Notes: a model not told the origin generated them from the letters alone. Positions 10,360-19,443 are shown, counted from the first letter of the stretch. The stretch is DNA of 64,000 nucleotides from Pseudobacter sp. (GCA_017849455.1 JAFIGX010000015.1:1-64000), one strand, 5' to 3'. Numbers and translations: made by a program.

Positions 10360-10502
10360 TAAGAATTCATGGAATTTTGATGGCCGGTTTCGGGATTTTG
10401 GGGATTATAGGTAACTTTCCTCTACAGAATGCAACAATCCTGGATGACCGGGTGTCTTTTAGGGTGTTGCCTGGCGTGAAAACAGTGATGAGCGGCAGGT
10501 AA
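10356..10502 (+). CDS. Possible 48-residue small protein
   Basis: An ATG overlapping the preceding stop codon (ATGA) opens a 48-codon frame with a hydrophobic N-terminal third (GILMAGFGILGIIG) and a TAA at 10500-10502. The 4-nt overlap is what translational coupling looks like, and the hydrophobic start would suit a tiny membrane protein. No ribosome-binding site of its own and no family match were recognised, so it may be chance. Confidence 0.2.
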   Translation: MIRIHGILMAGFGILGIIGNFPLQNATILDDRVSFRVLPGVKTVMSGR

Positions 10503-10534
10503 CTAAACTTAGCCAATCTTTTAAAGCTCTATTT

Positions 10535-10960
10535 ATGAGAAGTAGTAAAAAACTACTGCTGTTAACAGCGCTGCTACCCCTTTCCCTGTTGTCCAGGGCG
10601 AATGAGGATAACGGGAAGGAGCGTGGAAAAACCGATCCGGTGCTGTTGGGGATCGTTGCAGATGCCAGCACCAAAAAACCTGTACAGGGTGTAACTGTTT
10701 CCATATCTTCTATTGCCAAGGGGCAGGACAAAGAGAAAAAAGAATTTGTAACGGACGCGCTCGGTAATTTCAAAGTGCCGCAGATGCCTCCGGGTGAAGT
10801 GTTGATCGTGTTGGAGAAGAAAGGGTACAAGACCTGCCGCAAGGAAAATGTTGTGATCAAGGAAGGCGTTTCACTTAAACTGAATTTCGACATCAGCACC
10901 GCAGACGATGATGAAAGTGACGTATTTCATCCCCTGATGAGGATGATGGACGGTGATTAA
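10535..10960 (+). CDS. Carboxypeptidase-regulatory-like (beta-sandwich) secreted protein
   Basis: A 141-residue exported protein with a signal peptide (MRSSKKLLLLTALLPLSLLS, then RANE). The mature part matches the carboxypeptidase regulatory-like/CarboxypepD_reg fold: a strand opening LLGIVADASTKKPVQGVTVS, followed by DALGNFKVPQMPPGEVLIVLEKKGY. In Bacteroidota this beta-sandwich domain commonly precedes TonB-dependent receptors, but here it stands alone. It ends in an acidic tail (DDDESD). A strong terminator follows 25 nt later, so it is probably a single-gene unit. Confidence 0.8.
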   Translation: MRSSKKLLLLTALLPLSLLSRANEDNGKERGKTDPVLLGIVADASTKKPVQGVTVSISSIAKGQDKEKKEFVTDALGNFKVPQMPPGEVLIVLEKKGYKTCRKENVVIKEGVSLKLNFDISTADDDESDVFHPLMRMMDGD

Positions 10961-10985
10961 TAAAATGGGGTAACCCAAAAAAGAG

Positions 10986-11020
10986 AAGCCGCCCCGGATG
11001 CTTTCGGGGCGGCTTTTTTT
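10986..11020 (+). terminator. Strong intrinsic terminator
   Basis: An 11-bp perfect GC-rich stem (10986-10996 with 11005-11015) is followed by a run of T. It ends the carboxypeptidase-like gene. The second 73-nt repeat begins immediately after it. Confidence 0.92.
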
Positions 11021-11021
11021 G

Positions 11022-11094
11022 TCTGAACCGGGATAGTTGGGATGTATGGGATTTATGAGATAGTGCGAAATTTTTGATCTTATCCCAGTTCAGA
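11022..11094. repeat. 73-nt intergenic palindromic repeat, copy B
   Basis: Begins TCTGAACCGGGAT and ends ATCCCAGTTCAGA, the same length and ends as the copy at 4236-4308. The ends are better inverted repeats here (one mismatch in 13). It is placed just after a terminator and just before the 3' end of a minus-strand gene, again filling a tail region. Confidence 0.8.
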
Positions 11095-11140
11095 AAAAAG
11101 CAGGGCCGGGAGCGGCCCCGCGTACTCTATGAGAAAAATG

Positions 11141-12043
11141 CTAATAGTTGCGGATCGTGAACTTTCCGTTCTTTTTCTCGATCCTTGTATTACGTTCAAA
11201 ATACTTGCCATATCTGGCGGCAGTTTCGGCAGTTTGTTTTTTATTATCGATGAACAGGTCCCCGTCTTTCCATTCGATGGTGTAATCATTTTTGGTGCTG
11301 AGCAGGCCTGCTGATTCCATCTCGTAGATCATATCCTGGTAACCTTTCAGTGCTTCCCTGGCCTTGTCGATGCCGGTGCGTGCTTTTTGCATCGTCTCGC
11401 CCAGGTTGAGCTTATTCGTGGCCAGCTCATCTTTCAACTTGCTCAGTTCTTTCTCTGTCCGTTTCATGGCCTCTTCTACCTCTTCGTTCCTGAGCTTTTT
11501 AGTTTGTTCCAACTCTTGCTGTAGCTTCTCGAAATTGGCCTTGTTGAGGTCTTCCTGCATTTGCTTTCGGGCTCTCTGAAGTTCTTCGGCTATTTTTTCC
11601 CGGTCGTCCCTGCTGGCATGTTCCATTGCTTTTTCTGCGTCTTTCAGGACCTTTTTGAAATCTACTTTCTCCATCGCCTCTTTCACGGCACGTTGTATCT
11701 TCTCGATGTCTACCTGCCGGAGGGCTTCTTCTTTCTGCAGGCGGAACTTATCAGTGTTCACTTTTTGCATGGCCTCTTCGATCTTGGACTGGATCTGTCC
11801 CCAGTCTTTTCCCTGGAGGTTTTCCAATCTTTCCTGTGCTTCGTCCAGTTTGCGGAGCTCGTAATCAAGGTCTTTGGCGTTGGGATCACGCAGGGTTTTG
11901 TTCTTTTTGGAAGGGATCGTGTCTGAATGGTTACCGTTGGCTTGCAGAACGGGCCTGCCTGTCCAGGCTACCAGGCCTACGAAGAGCATGGCGAACAGGC
12001 CGGCAGGTATGAACCAGCGTAAGGATGTATTGACCGTTTTCAT
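11141..12043 (-). CDS. Membrane-anchored coiled-coil protein
   Basis: A 300-residue protein with an N-terminal basic stretch and one hydrophobic segment (FIPAGLFAMLFVGLVAW, about residues 10-27), acting as a signal anchor. Residues 55-235 are strongly charged (Glu, Lys, Arg, Gln) with heptad periodicity, for example KIEEAMQKVNTDKFRLQKEE, so a long coiled coil is expected in the periplasm. The C terminus (about 245-300) is a short beta-rich domain, YTIEWKDGDLFIDNKKQ. No enzymatic motif is seen. A role in envelope structure or as a sensor partner is possible but unproven. Confidence 0.8.
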   Translation of the reverse strand: MKTVNTSLRWFIPAGLFAMLFVGLVAWTGRPVLQANGNHSDTIPSKKNKTLRDPNAKDLDYELRKLDEAQERLENLQGKDWGQIQSKIEEAMQKVNTDKFRLQKEEALRQVDIEKIQRAVKEAMEKVDFKKVLKDAEKAMEHASRDDREKIAEELQRARKQMQEDLNKANFEKLQQELEQTKKLRNEEVEEAMKRTEKELSKLKDELATNKLNLGETMQKARTGIDKAREALKGYQDMIYEMESAGLLSTKNDYTIEWKDGDLFIDNKKQTAETAARYGKYFERNTRIEKKNGKFTIRNY

Positions 12044-12130
12044 GCGAGATTCATTTTGGGTTGTCTAAATACGATGTCTTTCGTATAAAAATACGACACT
12101 TTTCGTAATTTGTTGCATGGGGGGGAAAGA

Positions 12131-12233
12131 ATTTTGGTTGACAGGTTGAAAAGTTTACAGGTTTACAAGGGGATCGCCGTTTCACATACTACCCCCTATC
12201 AACTTTTCAACCTGTTAACCTGTCAACCAAAAT
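12131..12233. repeat. Compound inverted repeat between genes
   Basis: The left part starts ATTTTGGTTGACAGGTT at 12131 and the right part is its reverse complement ending at 12233. Each arm also contains AGGTTGAAAAGTT and ACAGGTT units in different order, so the arms are mosaics of the same short words. About 40 nt pairs with 40 nt around a 20-nt centre. It lies between two minus-strand genes and may act as a terminator-like structure or be a mobile intergenic repeat. Confidence 0.65.
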
Positions 12234-12267
12234 TCCTCTACCCCTGTGTGGCAAATACGATCGATGC

Positions 12268-13581
12268 TTAGTTTTTCCGGAAGGCCCACTTCCACATCTC
12301 TTTCCAGGTCACTTTTTTGCCATACAATAAAATACCGGTACGATAGATCTTGGCGGCAACCCAGGTGGTGAGCATGAAGCCCAGGATGAGGAACAGCATG
12401 CTTAGCAGAAGCTCAGTGATGGTAACACCGGAAGGAATGCCATGCGCCAGTCGGGCCATCATTACAATAGGAGAGCTCAACGGGAAAAGGCTCCCGAAAA
12501 CTGCCAGTCCGCTTGTAGGATCATTGACCGCCTTCATCATGATCACGAATGAGAACACGATCGGCATGGTCACCGGCAACAGGAGGCTCTGTGCATCCTG
12601 CGGGTCTTCATTGACGGAACTGCCAACAGCAGCGAAAAGGGAGGAATACAATAAATAACCGCCGAGGAAATAAAAAATAAAACAACTGATCAATAATGGA
12701 AAATTGATCTCGCTGAGATGGGTCATGAAAACGGCAACACCGCTTTGCTGTGCCTGTGCCATGCCGTTACCCGGTACCTGCTGCATAGCTTGTTGCGGGT
12801 CTACGCCCGGCATCAGCACTGGTAGTAAAGCCATCAGTACCGACACCAGCACGATCCAGATCAGGAACTGGACCAGCCCCACAGCCCCGATACCCAGGAT
12901 CTTACCCATCATCAACTGGAAAGGCTTCACACTGCTCACGATCACTTCTGCTATGCGGCTTACTTTTTCTTCCATCACACCGCGCATAACCATGGTGCCA
13001 TAAATAAAGAGGATGATATAGATAAGGAAGCCGGAGGCGAAACCAACTGCATAGCTTACGGCCGATTTATCTTTCTTCTCATTACCTTCCAGCGGGGTCA
13101 CTTTTATGCCAACATCGCGCTGGGCGCTGTCGATCTGCTTTTGGGTAATGGCGGGGAGCGATAACAATCTCTTTTCTTTCAACCGGCTGCTGACACGTTT
13201 TTCGATCTTTTCTCTCGTCATCAGTCCAAGTGTTTTCTCCGCTCTTACCTGCAGTGAATCCGTTTCAAGGCTGGTGCTACCTGGAACATAGATATAACCG
13301 CTGTATTCCTTATTCTTTACTTTTGTCCTGATCGATCCTTCCGTTTCATCATTCAGGAATTTGAACTGAAGTTCCTTATCGCTCTTAATACTATCTCCGA
13401 ACAGGTTGGCTTTGTCGACAACGGCGATCCTGACATCATCGCTTCCATTCACCGAGAAATAGATCATGAGTGCATAGAAGACAAAGATGAAAAGGGGCAG
13501 CAGGATGGTGCTGAGTAAAAAAGTTTTCTTGCGAACCCTGCTGGTAAACTCTCTTTGCGCAACGATCCATATTTTGTTCAT
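12268..13581 (-). CDS. ABC transporter permease (NatB-like)
   Basis: A 437-residue ABC-2 type permease. One transmembrane helix lies near residues 20-45, then a large extracytoplasmic domain at about 50-175, then five or six helices in the C-terminal half (for example YAVGFASGFLIYIILFIYGT and AVGLVQFLIWIVLVSVLMAL). The conserved motif VMRGVMEEKVSRIAEVIVSSV is typical of NatB/YhaP exporters. It lies 10 nt downstream of the ATPase gene, so both are one operon. NatAB-type systems export Na+, peptides or unknown small molecules. The substrate here is not predictable. Confidence 0.92.
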   Translation of the reverse strand: MNKIWIVAQREFTSRVRKKTFLLSTILLPLFIFVFYALMIYFSVNGSDDVRIAVVDKANLFGDSIKSDKELQFKFLNDETEGSIRTKVKNKEYSGYIYVPGSTSLETDSLQVRAEKTLGLMTREKIEKRVSSRLKEKRLLSLPAITQKQIDSAQRDVGIKVTPLEGNEKKDKSAVSYAVGFASGFLIYIILFIYGTMVMRGVMEEKVSRIAEVIVSSVKPFQLMMGKILGIGAVGLVQFLIWIVLVSVLMALLPVLMPGVDPQQAMQQVPGNGMAQAQQSGVAVFMTHLSEINFPLLISCFIFYFLGGYLLYSSLFAAVGSSVNEDPQDAQSLLLPVTMPIVFSFVIMMKAVNDPTSGLAVFGSLFPLSSPIVMMARLAHGIPSGVTITELLLSMLFLILGFMLTTWVAAKIYRTGILLYGKKVTWKEMWKWAFRKN

Positions 13582-13591
13582 GGAAATATTT

Positions 13592-14524
13592 TTAGGCGGT
13601 TATTTTTTCGAATTTTCTGGATAGAGGTGTGCCTTCCACCAGCCTGATGAAAATTTCATTGAGGGATGGAAGGATCTCCTGGAAGCCGGTAACGTTTTGC
13701 TGGCGGGAAAGAAAATATTGCAACACGTCATTGGGTTTATGTGTTTCCCTGATCCTGACGACGAGGCTATGGTCTTCCTGCCGCAAAATATCGAAGGCCG
13801 GAGATTCAATACCAGCGGGGATTTCCTCGAGACTGATCCTGAACAGGTGTTCCTTGAATTGCTGGCGCACGGCTTTTACGGTGCCATCGAGGATCTTTGT
13901 CCCTTTATTCACGAGAATGATATGATCGCAGATCTCTTCCACCTGTTCCATGCGGTGCGTACTGAAGATGATGGTGGCGCCATTCTGGGCCAGGCGATAG
14001 ATCTCGTCCTTGATGAGGTTGGCGTTCACCGGATCGAGCCCGCTGAAAGGCTCATCGAGTATGATGAGTTTGGGTTCATGCAATACAGTGGTCACGAACT
14101 GGAGTTTCTGGCTCATCCCTTTACTCAGGTCTTCCACTTTTTTATTCCACCAGCTCTGCATTTCAAAACGGACGAACCATTCTTTTACTTTCCTGGTAGC
14201 TTCGGATTTGCTCAATCCTTTCAATTGCGCCAGGTATACTGCCTGCTCGCCGATCTTCATTTTCTTATACAAACCTCTTTCTTCGGGCATATAGCCGATC
14301 TGCAGGATATCGCTTACCGGGTTGAAGGGGCGGCCATCGAAGATGATCTCGCCTTCGTCGGGGAAAAAAATGCCGGTGATCATTCGTATCAGGGTCGTTT
14401 TACCGGCTCCGTTGGGGCCCAGCAGTCCGAAGATGCTGCCGGAGGCTAATGAAAAGCTGAGGTCATCTACGGCTTTCTGGGTAGCATAATACTTTTTGAG
14501 GCGCCTGACTTCCAGGATGTTCAT
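13592..14524 (-). CDS. ABC transporter ATP-binding protein (NatA-like)
   Basis: A 310-residue ATPase with Walker A GLLGPNGAGKTTLIRM, a Q-loop in IGYMPEERGLYKKM, signature motif LSKGMSQKLQFV, Walker B LIILDEPFSGLDPVN and switch His in IIFSTHRMEQ. About 90 extra residues after the ATPase core form the C-terminal domain usual in NatA/YhaQ-type proteins. The ATG at 14524 is preferred to a TTG two codons upstream. It is first in the two-gene operon with the permease downstream. Confidence 0.95.
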   Translation of the reverse strand: MNILEVRRLKKYYATQKAVDDLSFSLASGSIFGLLGPNGAGKTTLIRMITGIFFPDEGEIIFDGRPFNPVSDILQIGYMPEERGLYKKMKIGEQAVYLAQLKGLSKSEATRKVKEWFVRFEMQSWWNKKVEDLSKGMSQKLQFVTTVLHEPKLIILDEPFSGLDPVNANLIKDEIYRLAQNGATIIFSTHRMEQVEEICDHIILVNKGTKILDGTVKAVRQQFKEHLFRISLEEIPAGIESPAFDILRQEDHSLVVRIRETHKPNDVLQYFLSRQQNVTGFQEILPSLNEIFIRLVEGTPLSRKFEKITA

Positions 14525-14663
14525 GGGCAAATGCTTTGAATGATGATAGTTTGAATAAATGACAGGGCGGCTTTGAGAAAAGAGATGAAGCCATTCCTTA
14601 GTAGCAAGATAACAAGATTTGTTACAAGGAGGTATTTAAAATGGGGAAAGGCTGGCCGGCAGG

Positions 14664-16226
14664 TCAGGTGAGCAACCGGCCTATCTCCCCGGCAACACGT
14701 TCCCCGTCCATCGCAGCGCTGACGATCCCTCCGGCATACCCGGCGCCTTCTGCGCAGGGATAGAGCCCGCTGATCTGCGGATGCTGAAGGGAAACGGGGT
14801 CCCTGGGAATGCGCACCGGTGAGGAAGTCCTGGATTCCGTAGCCACCACCACGGCCTCATTGGTGAAATAGCCGCGCATTTTTTTTCCGAACTCCCGGAA
14901 GGCTCCCTGGAGGGAATGGTAAATAAAATGGGGTAATACCTGTTGGAGTGGGGCAGACTGAATGCCGGGGAGATAGGAACAATCCGGCAATGTGGTGGAC
15001 GCCCGCTGTTCCGTAAAATCGACCATCCGCTGAGCGGGTGCTACGAATTTTCCGCCGCCATGATCGAAAGCATTCTTCTCGACTGCCTGCTGGAAATACA
15101 TGCCGGCGAGCGGCCCGTATTTATTCCGGAGGAGAGCAAAATCTTTGGGTTCCACGGAGACCACGATCCCTGAATTGGCAAAGGGATTATTCCTTTTCGA
15201 AGGGGACCAGCCGTTCACCACCAGTTCACCGGGTGCTGTTGCTGCCGGCGCGATGATGCCCCCCGGACACATGCAGAATGAAAAAACACCTTTGCCATTA
15301 ACCTGTTGAACGAGGCTATAAGAAGCCGGAGGAAGGTATTCACCCCTCGATGGGCAATGGTACTGGATACTATCGATCAGCTCCTGTGGGTGTTCGATCC
15401 GTACACCCATAGCAAATGGCTTGCTTTCGATAAGGACCTTTTTACGATGAAGCAATTCAAAAATATCACGGGCAGAGTGACCGGTGGCGAGAATGACTGC
15501 GTTGCCGTGGAATGAATGTCCATCGGCCGTGCGAACACCTTTGACGATATTATCCTGTATGATAAGATCGGTGACCTGCTGGTTAAAGAGGAATTGTCCA
15601 CCATGTTCCAGTATCGTTTCCCGCATAGCAGTAATGATCTGCGGTAATTTATTGGTGCCAACATGCGGATGGGCTTCATATAATATGTTACCGGCACAAC
15701 CGAAATGAACGAGGACCTGCAGGATCCGGTTCACATCACCGCGTTTGGTACTGCGGGTATATAATTTACCATCGCTGTAAGTACCGGCGCCGCCTTCGCC
15801 GAAACAATAATTGCTGTTGGGATCAACAATTCCTTCTTTGTTAAGGAGGGCAAGGTCTCTGCGGCGTGCGCGAACATCCTTGCCTCTTTCGAGAATGACG
15901 GGCCTTATTCCCTTTTCGATCAGTTTCAGGGCAGCGAACAGACCTGCTGGTCCGGCCCCCACGATGATCACCTGGTGGTTTGTCTTCGATACATCCTTCC
16001 ATTGAAAGGAGGGGAGGGTGATCGATTGGAATGGTTCATTCACGAAAACGGTGATCGTGAGCAATACCCAGGCTTGTTTGCCTCGTGCATCGATGGAACG
16101 CTTCCTGATCTGGAAACCGGTAATAACTGATGGCGATACGCCAAGATGGCTGGCAGCAAAATGCTGCACGATGTCGGACGATGCTGCTTCTGCGGGCAGC
16201 AGTTTGATAGTGAATGTCTGTTGCAT
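14664..16226 (-). CDS. FAD-dependent dehydrogenase (COG2509 type)
   Basis: A 520-residue flavoprotein. After an N-terminal region of about 85 residues, the FAD-binding Rossmann motif HQVIIVGAGPAGLFAALKLI appears. Further family landmarks are NYCFGEGGAGTYSDGKLYTR, a second GxGxxA-type segment AVILATGHSARDIFELL, and the C-terminal FAD-contact region YPCAEGAGYAGGIVSAAMDG. This is the uncharacterised COG2509 family of NAD(P)/FAD-dependent oxidoreductases. The substrate is unknown. It is transcribed alone, away from dnaA. Confidence 0.9.
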   Translation of the reverse strand: MQQTFTIKLLPAEAASSDIVQHFAASHLGVSPSVITGFQIRKRSIDARGKQAWVLLTITVFVNEPFQSITLPSFQWKDVSKTNHQVIIVGAGPAGLFAALKLIEKGIRPVILERGKDVRARRRDLALLNKEGIVDPNSNYCFGEGGAGTYSDGKLYTRSTKRGDVNRILQVLVHFGCAGNILYEAHPHVGTNKLPQIITAMRETILEHGGQFLFNQQVTDLIIQDNIVKGVRTADGHSFHGNAVILATGHSARDIFELLHRKKVLIESKPFAMGVRIEHPQELIDSIQYHCPSRGEYLPPASYSLVQQVNGKGVFSFCMCPGGIIAPAATAPGELVVNGWSPSKRNNPFANSGIVVSVEPKDFALLRNKYGPLAGMYFQQAVEKNAFDHGGGKFVAPAQRMVDFTEQRASTTLPDCSYLPGIQSAPLQQVLPHFIYHSLQGAFREFGKKMRGYFTNEAVVVATESRTSSPVRIPRDPVSLQHPQISGLYPCAEGAGYAGGIVSAAMDGERVAGEIGRLLT

Positions 16227-17184
16227 GGTGTTAGGCAGTTAACCTAAAATCCGTGTTGGTGAACTATTGCCGCAAAAGTACAATTTAAGAAGGAATGGCA
16301 GTGGATCGGCAGGGACGGCAGGAGGACAACATTACCTTGTAGAGAAGATACTACAATTTAATTGAACAGTTTTTATATAGGACGATCATTTGTTACAGAA
16401 ATGAGGAATGACGCGGAATTCATGATATAGTGGAAAGTAAATCTACGCAATGGATGGAGGAATAAAAAAGGCTTTTTAAGGTAATACAATTTTTCATTTT
16501 ATTGATCCCGATCGGGAAAAAAATATTTTCTGCGGAGCGCCAAAAAAAAACCGGTTAATCGGCTGATCGTATCAAATTATTTGTATCTTCAATGACATCA
16601 CCAGTACCATTTATGAAGAGAGGATTTCCAGTACATATGATACCTGTTTCTTTCTTCATCCAGATTTCCTGCAAAACCAATTGCGAAAGGGCATCCGTTC
16701 AGTGTGTACAAAATGTGGTCCGTCCGGAACAACGAATGTGGTTGCTTATTTTGCAACTATTACGCCACGATCTCTGTTACCTTAAGACAATCAGTGAAAG
16801 AATCTCCATAGCAAGCTTTCGGGTAAGTAGGTATTTTATAAAGTGTACGGATTTTTTTTCCACAGTTCACCCGGTTGGCATTGTGTTTAAATCGAAACGA
16901 TAGTGCATGAGAAATGCTGGTCAATCTTTAATGGATCAGCACGCTACGCCTGTATTTTAAAAAGAATGTAAAGAAAAATTTGTGGAAGTAGGCAGCCGTG
17001 TTTATTGTCGAAAAATCAAGTGAATAAAAAATTTTTTTTTCAACGAAAAATTTTGATATTCGCCCCCCTGCACAAAAAAATAGTAGCATAACAAGTCCGA
17101 AAATCCTGATCCTGATGAAAATCCAATTTGCGGTTGGCATGATTAGAATATTCTTAACTCAACATAAAAACTGCTTGTTGAATA
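16227..17184. other. Long gene-poor region upstream of dnaA
   Basis: Nearly 960 nt, AT-rich, without a convincing conserved gene. An ATG frame at 16592-16903 (103 codons, Cys-rich) sits just after a Bacteroidota -7-like TATCTTC, but its composition is not persuasive. One DnaA-box-like TTTTCCACA is at 16856-16864, and an A/T-only tract lies at 17030-17060. A single box is not enough to call an origin. It presumably holds the dnaA promoter. Confidence 0.5.
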
Positions 17185-18618
17185 ATGGCAAAATCTTTTG
17201 ATAAAGTTTGGAGTAATTGTTTAGAAATAATAAAGGATATAGTTGAGTGGCAACATTTCAAAACCTGGTTTGAACCTATACGGCCGGTTGAGCTAAAATC
17301 GAACATACTCGTGATCCAGGTACCCAGTCAGTTCTTTTATGAATACCTGGAAGAGCATTATGTGAATTTATTGGCAAAGACTTTGCGTAGAGTATTGGGA
17401 AAAGAAGCCAGGCTGGAGTACCGGATAATGGTGGATAGCGGTAACCACACCAATAAACCCCTGACGATGGATGTTCCTACGCATGGTTATAAAACTTTTT
17501 CCAGCAACGAAATGGACTTCCCACTCATCATACATAATCCTGTCAAGAATCCCTTCGTGATACCTGGGTTGAAAAAGATGCAGATCGATCCGCAGCTAAA
17601 CCCCATTTACACGTTCGAGAACTTTATTGAAGGTGATTGTAACCGTGTGGCCCGTCGTGCCGGTAAAACCGTAGCCGAAAAACCCGGGGCGAGTTCATTC
17701 AACCCGCTTGTTATTTATGGAGGGGTCGGCCTGGGCAAAACTCACCTGGCGCAGGCCATCGGCAATGAGACCAAGCGCCTCCAGCCTAATAAAGTGGTAT
17801 TATATGTAAGCTCCGAGAAATTCATCAACCAGTTCCAGGACCATAGCCGCAATAACGCGATCAACGATTTCATCCATTTCTACCAGTTGATCGACGTACT
17901 GATCATAGATGATGTACAATTCTTCAATAGGGCCGAAAAATCACAGGACGCTTTTTTCGCTATTTTCAACCACCTGCATCAAAGCGGAAAGCAACTGATA
18001 CTTACTTCCGACAAGCCTCCCAAAGACCTGGAAGGCGTTCAGGAAAGGTTGCTGAGCCGTTTCCGTTGGGGGCTGAGCGCCGATCTGCAAGTGCCCGATT
18101 ATGAGACCCGGATCGAGATCCTGGAGCGCAAAATGAAGAACGACGGGCTTGAAATGCCCCGTGAAGTGGTAAAATACCTGGCTTATAATATCAATAATAA
18201 CGTGCGGGAACTGGAGGGAGCGCTCATCTCATTATTGGCACAATCTTCGCTTAATAAGCGGGAAATTGACCTCGATTTGGCAAAAAGAGTACTCCGTAAT
18301 TTCGTGAAAACCAGTAGTAAAGAAATTACCATCGAAACCATCCAAAAAATGGTTTGTGAGTATTTTGATGTCCCCTACGACAAATTACTGCAGAAGACCC
18401 GGAAGCGGGAGATAGTGCAGGCCCGCCAGATCACGATGTACCTCGCCAAAGCATTTACCAAGAATTCATTGAAAACGATCGGAGAGCATTTCGGAGGCCG
18501 CGATCATACAACGGTGATCCATTCCTGTCAAACGGTCAAAGACCTGATGGATACAGATAGTACCTTCCGCGAGAGCGTCATGGAATTGCAACAGAAAGTA
18601 CAGCTCGCCGCGATGTAA
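17185..18618 (+). CDS. dnaA: Chromosomal replication initiator DnaA
   Basis: A 477-residue AAA+ initiator protein that opens the origin and also acts as a transcription factor. Domain I (about 1-85) starts MAKSFDKVWSNCLEIIKDIV. A short linker follows. Domain III has Walker A GGVGLGKTHLAQ near residue 179, Walker B LIIDDVQFF near 240 and sensor regions (LTSDKPPKDL, LLSRFRWGL). Domain IV carries the DNA-binding signature GGRDHTTVIHSC near residue 437. It is a single gene ended by a strong terminator. In Bacteroidota dnaA is often not next to oriC, and no box cluster is seen here. Confidence 0.98.
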   Translation: MAKSFDKVWSNCLEIIKDIVEWQHFKTWFEPIRPVELKSNILVIQVPSQFFYEYLEEHYVNLLAKTLRRVLGKEARLEYRIMVDSGNHTNKPLTMDVPTHGYKTFSSNEMDFPLIIHNPVKNPFVIPGLKKMQIDPQLNPIYTFENFIEGDCNRVARRAGKTVAEKPGASSFNPLVIYGGVGLGKTHLAQAIGNETKRLQPNKVVLYVSSEKFINQFQDHSRNNAINDFIHFYQLIDVLIIDDVQFFNRAEKSQDAFFAIFNHLHQSGKQLILTSDKPPKDLEGVQERLLSRFRWGLSADLQVPDYETRIEILERKMKNDGLEMPREVVKYLAYNINNNVRELEGALISLLAQSSLNKREIDLDLAKRVLRNFVKTSSKEITIETIQKMVCEYFDVPYDKLLQKTRKREIVQARQITMYLAKAFTKNSLKTIGEHFGGRDHTTVIHSCQTVKDLMDTDSTFRESVMELQQKVQLAAM

Positions 18619-18644
18619 ACACGATTAATTGCTTATATTCTTAA

Positions 18645-18674
18645 GGGGCCCGTTCAGCAATGAACGGGCCTTTT
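18645..18674 (+). terminator. dnaA terminator
   Basis: A perfect 10-bp stem, GGCCCGTTCA at 18647-18656 and TGAACGGGCC at 18661-18670, with a GCAA tetraloop and then TTTT. It lies 28 nt after the dnaA stop. Confidence 0.93.
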
Positions 18675-18774
18675 GTTTCGGTGGTTGATGCCCGCCAGAT
18701 GAAGCGGTTCCAAATTGTAATTTGTATTGGCTATTTGTAATTTTCCGCTTATTTTTGCCATCCCTTATTCAAAA

Positions 18775-18865
18775 GGAGAGGTGCCTGAGTGGCCGAAAGG
18801 GCCGGTTTGCTAAACCGTTGTACGAGCTTAAACTTGTACCGAGGGTTCGAATCCCTCCCTCTCCG
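18775..18865 (+). tRNA. tRNA-Ser (anticodon GCT)
   Basis: A 7-bp acceptor stem GGAGAGG/CCTCTCC with discriminator G, a D arm (GCCTGAGTGGCCGAAAGGG), an anticodon loop with GCT at 18809-18811, a long class II variable arm, and the T arm AGGGTTCGAATCCCT. The long variable arm and the anticodon identify a serine tRNA reading AGC/AGT codons. The 3' CCA is not encoded. A terminator follows at 18881. Confidence 0.95.
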
Positions 18866-18880
18866 CTGAAATTCTTTGAC

Positions 18881-18913
18881 AGCCCTCAATGCATTATATC
18901 TGAGGGCTTTTTC
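18881..18913 (+). terminator. Terminator after tRNA-Ser
   Basis: AGCCCTCA at 18881-18888 pairs with TGAGGGCT at 18901-18908 and is followed by TTTTTC. It lies 16 nt after the tRNA. Confidence 0.88.
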
Positions 18914-19068
18914 TTGTTCGAGCTTTTCCAACTATCTTTAACATCTTCTACTAATAGACTAATTTCCAAGCAATAAAGGCTCTAATCTTTTGATCATTTC
19001 ATTGCACTTGTCAAACAAACCAGAAAAGTAATTCGCATCGATGCGGATGCGCAGATATTGGACTTCCT

Positions 19069-19443
19069 TTAATAATATCCTTTGCCTCTAATGCAATGTC
19101 TAACACCGCCTCTAGGATCCTCCATGTCTCCTTTATACCTGGGAATGACATGGCAATGAAAATGAAAAACAGTTTGCCCTGCTGCTGCTCCACAATTCAT
19201 CCCAATATTGTATCCGTCCGGTGCATATTCCTTTAAAATATTTTCTTTTACCTGATTGATGACTTTCACTAATTCAATCTGTTCTTCTTCTGTCAGTTCA
19301 AAATAGTCCCTCCTCAATTTTTTAGTAATGATCAAGCTATGGCCCGGACTGACAGGATATCGATCTCTTAGCACAAAGAAGGAAGGTGTTTCTAAGACGT
19401 AATTCTCTCGTGGAATAATAAGAAAGACAGAGTCATTTTCCAT
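19069..19443 (-). CDS. HIT-family nucleotide hydrolase/transferase
   Basis: A 124-residue histidine-triad protein. The triad HFHCHVIPRY is near residue 93, and the upstream conserved regions FFVLRDRYPVSPGHSLIITK and DGYNIGMNCGAAAGQTV match the HIT fold. HIT proteins hydrolyse or transfer nucleoside phosphate conjugates such as AppppA or AMP-lysine. It ends in a Gly/Arg-rich tail. Its start overlaps the likely original stop of the HNH gene (TGA at 19433-19435), which indicates a former or present HNH-HIT operon in which the two products may act together. Confidence 0.9.
   Translation of the reverse strand: MENDSVFLIIPRENYVLETPSFFVLRDRYPVSPGHSLIITKKLRRDYFELTEEEQIELVKVINQVKENILKEYAPDGYNIGMNCGAAAGQTVFHFHCHVIPRYKGDMEDPRGGVRHCIRGKGYY

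Noticed and set aside
13697..14449. Plus-strand frame of 250 codons opposite the ABC ATPase gene
   Set aside because: Antisense to a clear NatA-type gene with all motifs. It is a shadow of its codon pattern.
16592..16903. A 103-codon Cys-rich frame upstream of dnaA
   Set aside because: A -7-like word precedes it, but codon pattern and composition are not protein-like and no fold is seen.
16592..17184. Chromosomal origin next to dnaA
   Set aside because: Only one convincing DnaA box (16856-16864) and one A/T tract are visible. Bacteroidota origins are often elsewhere.
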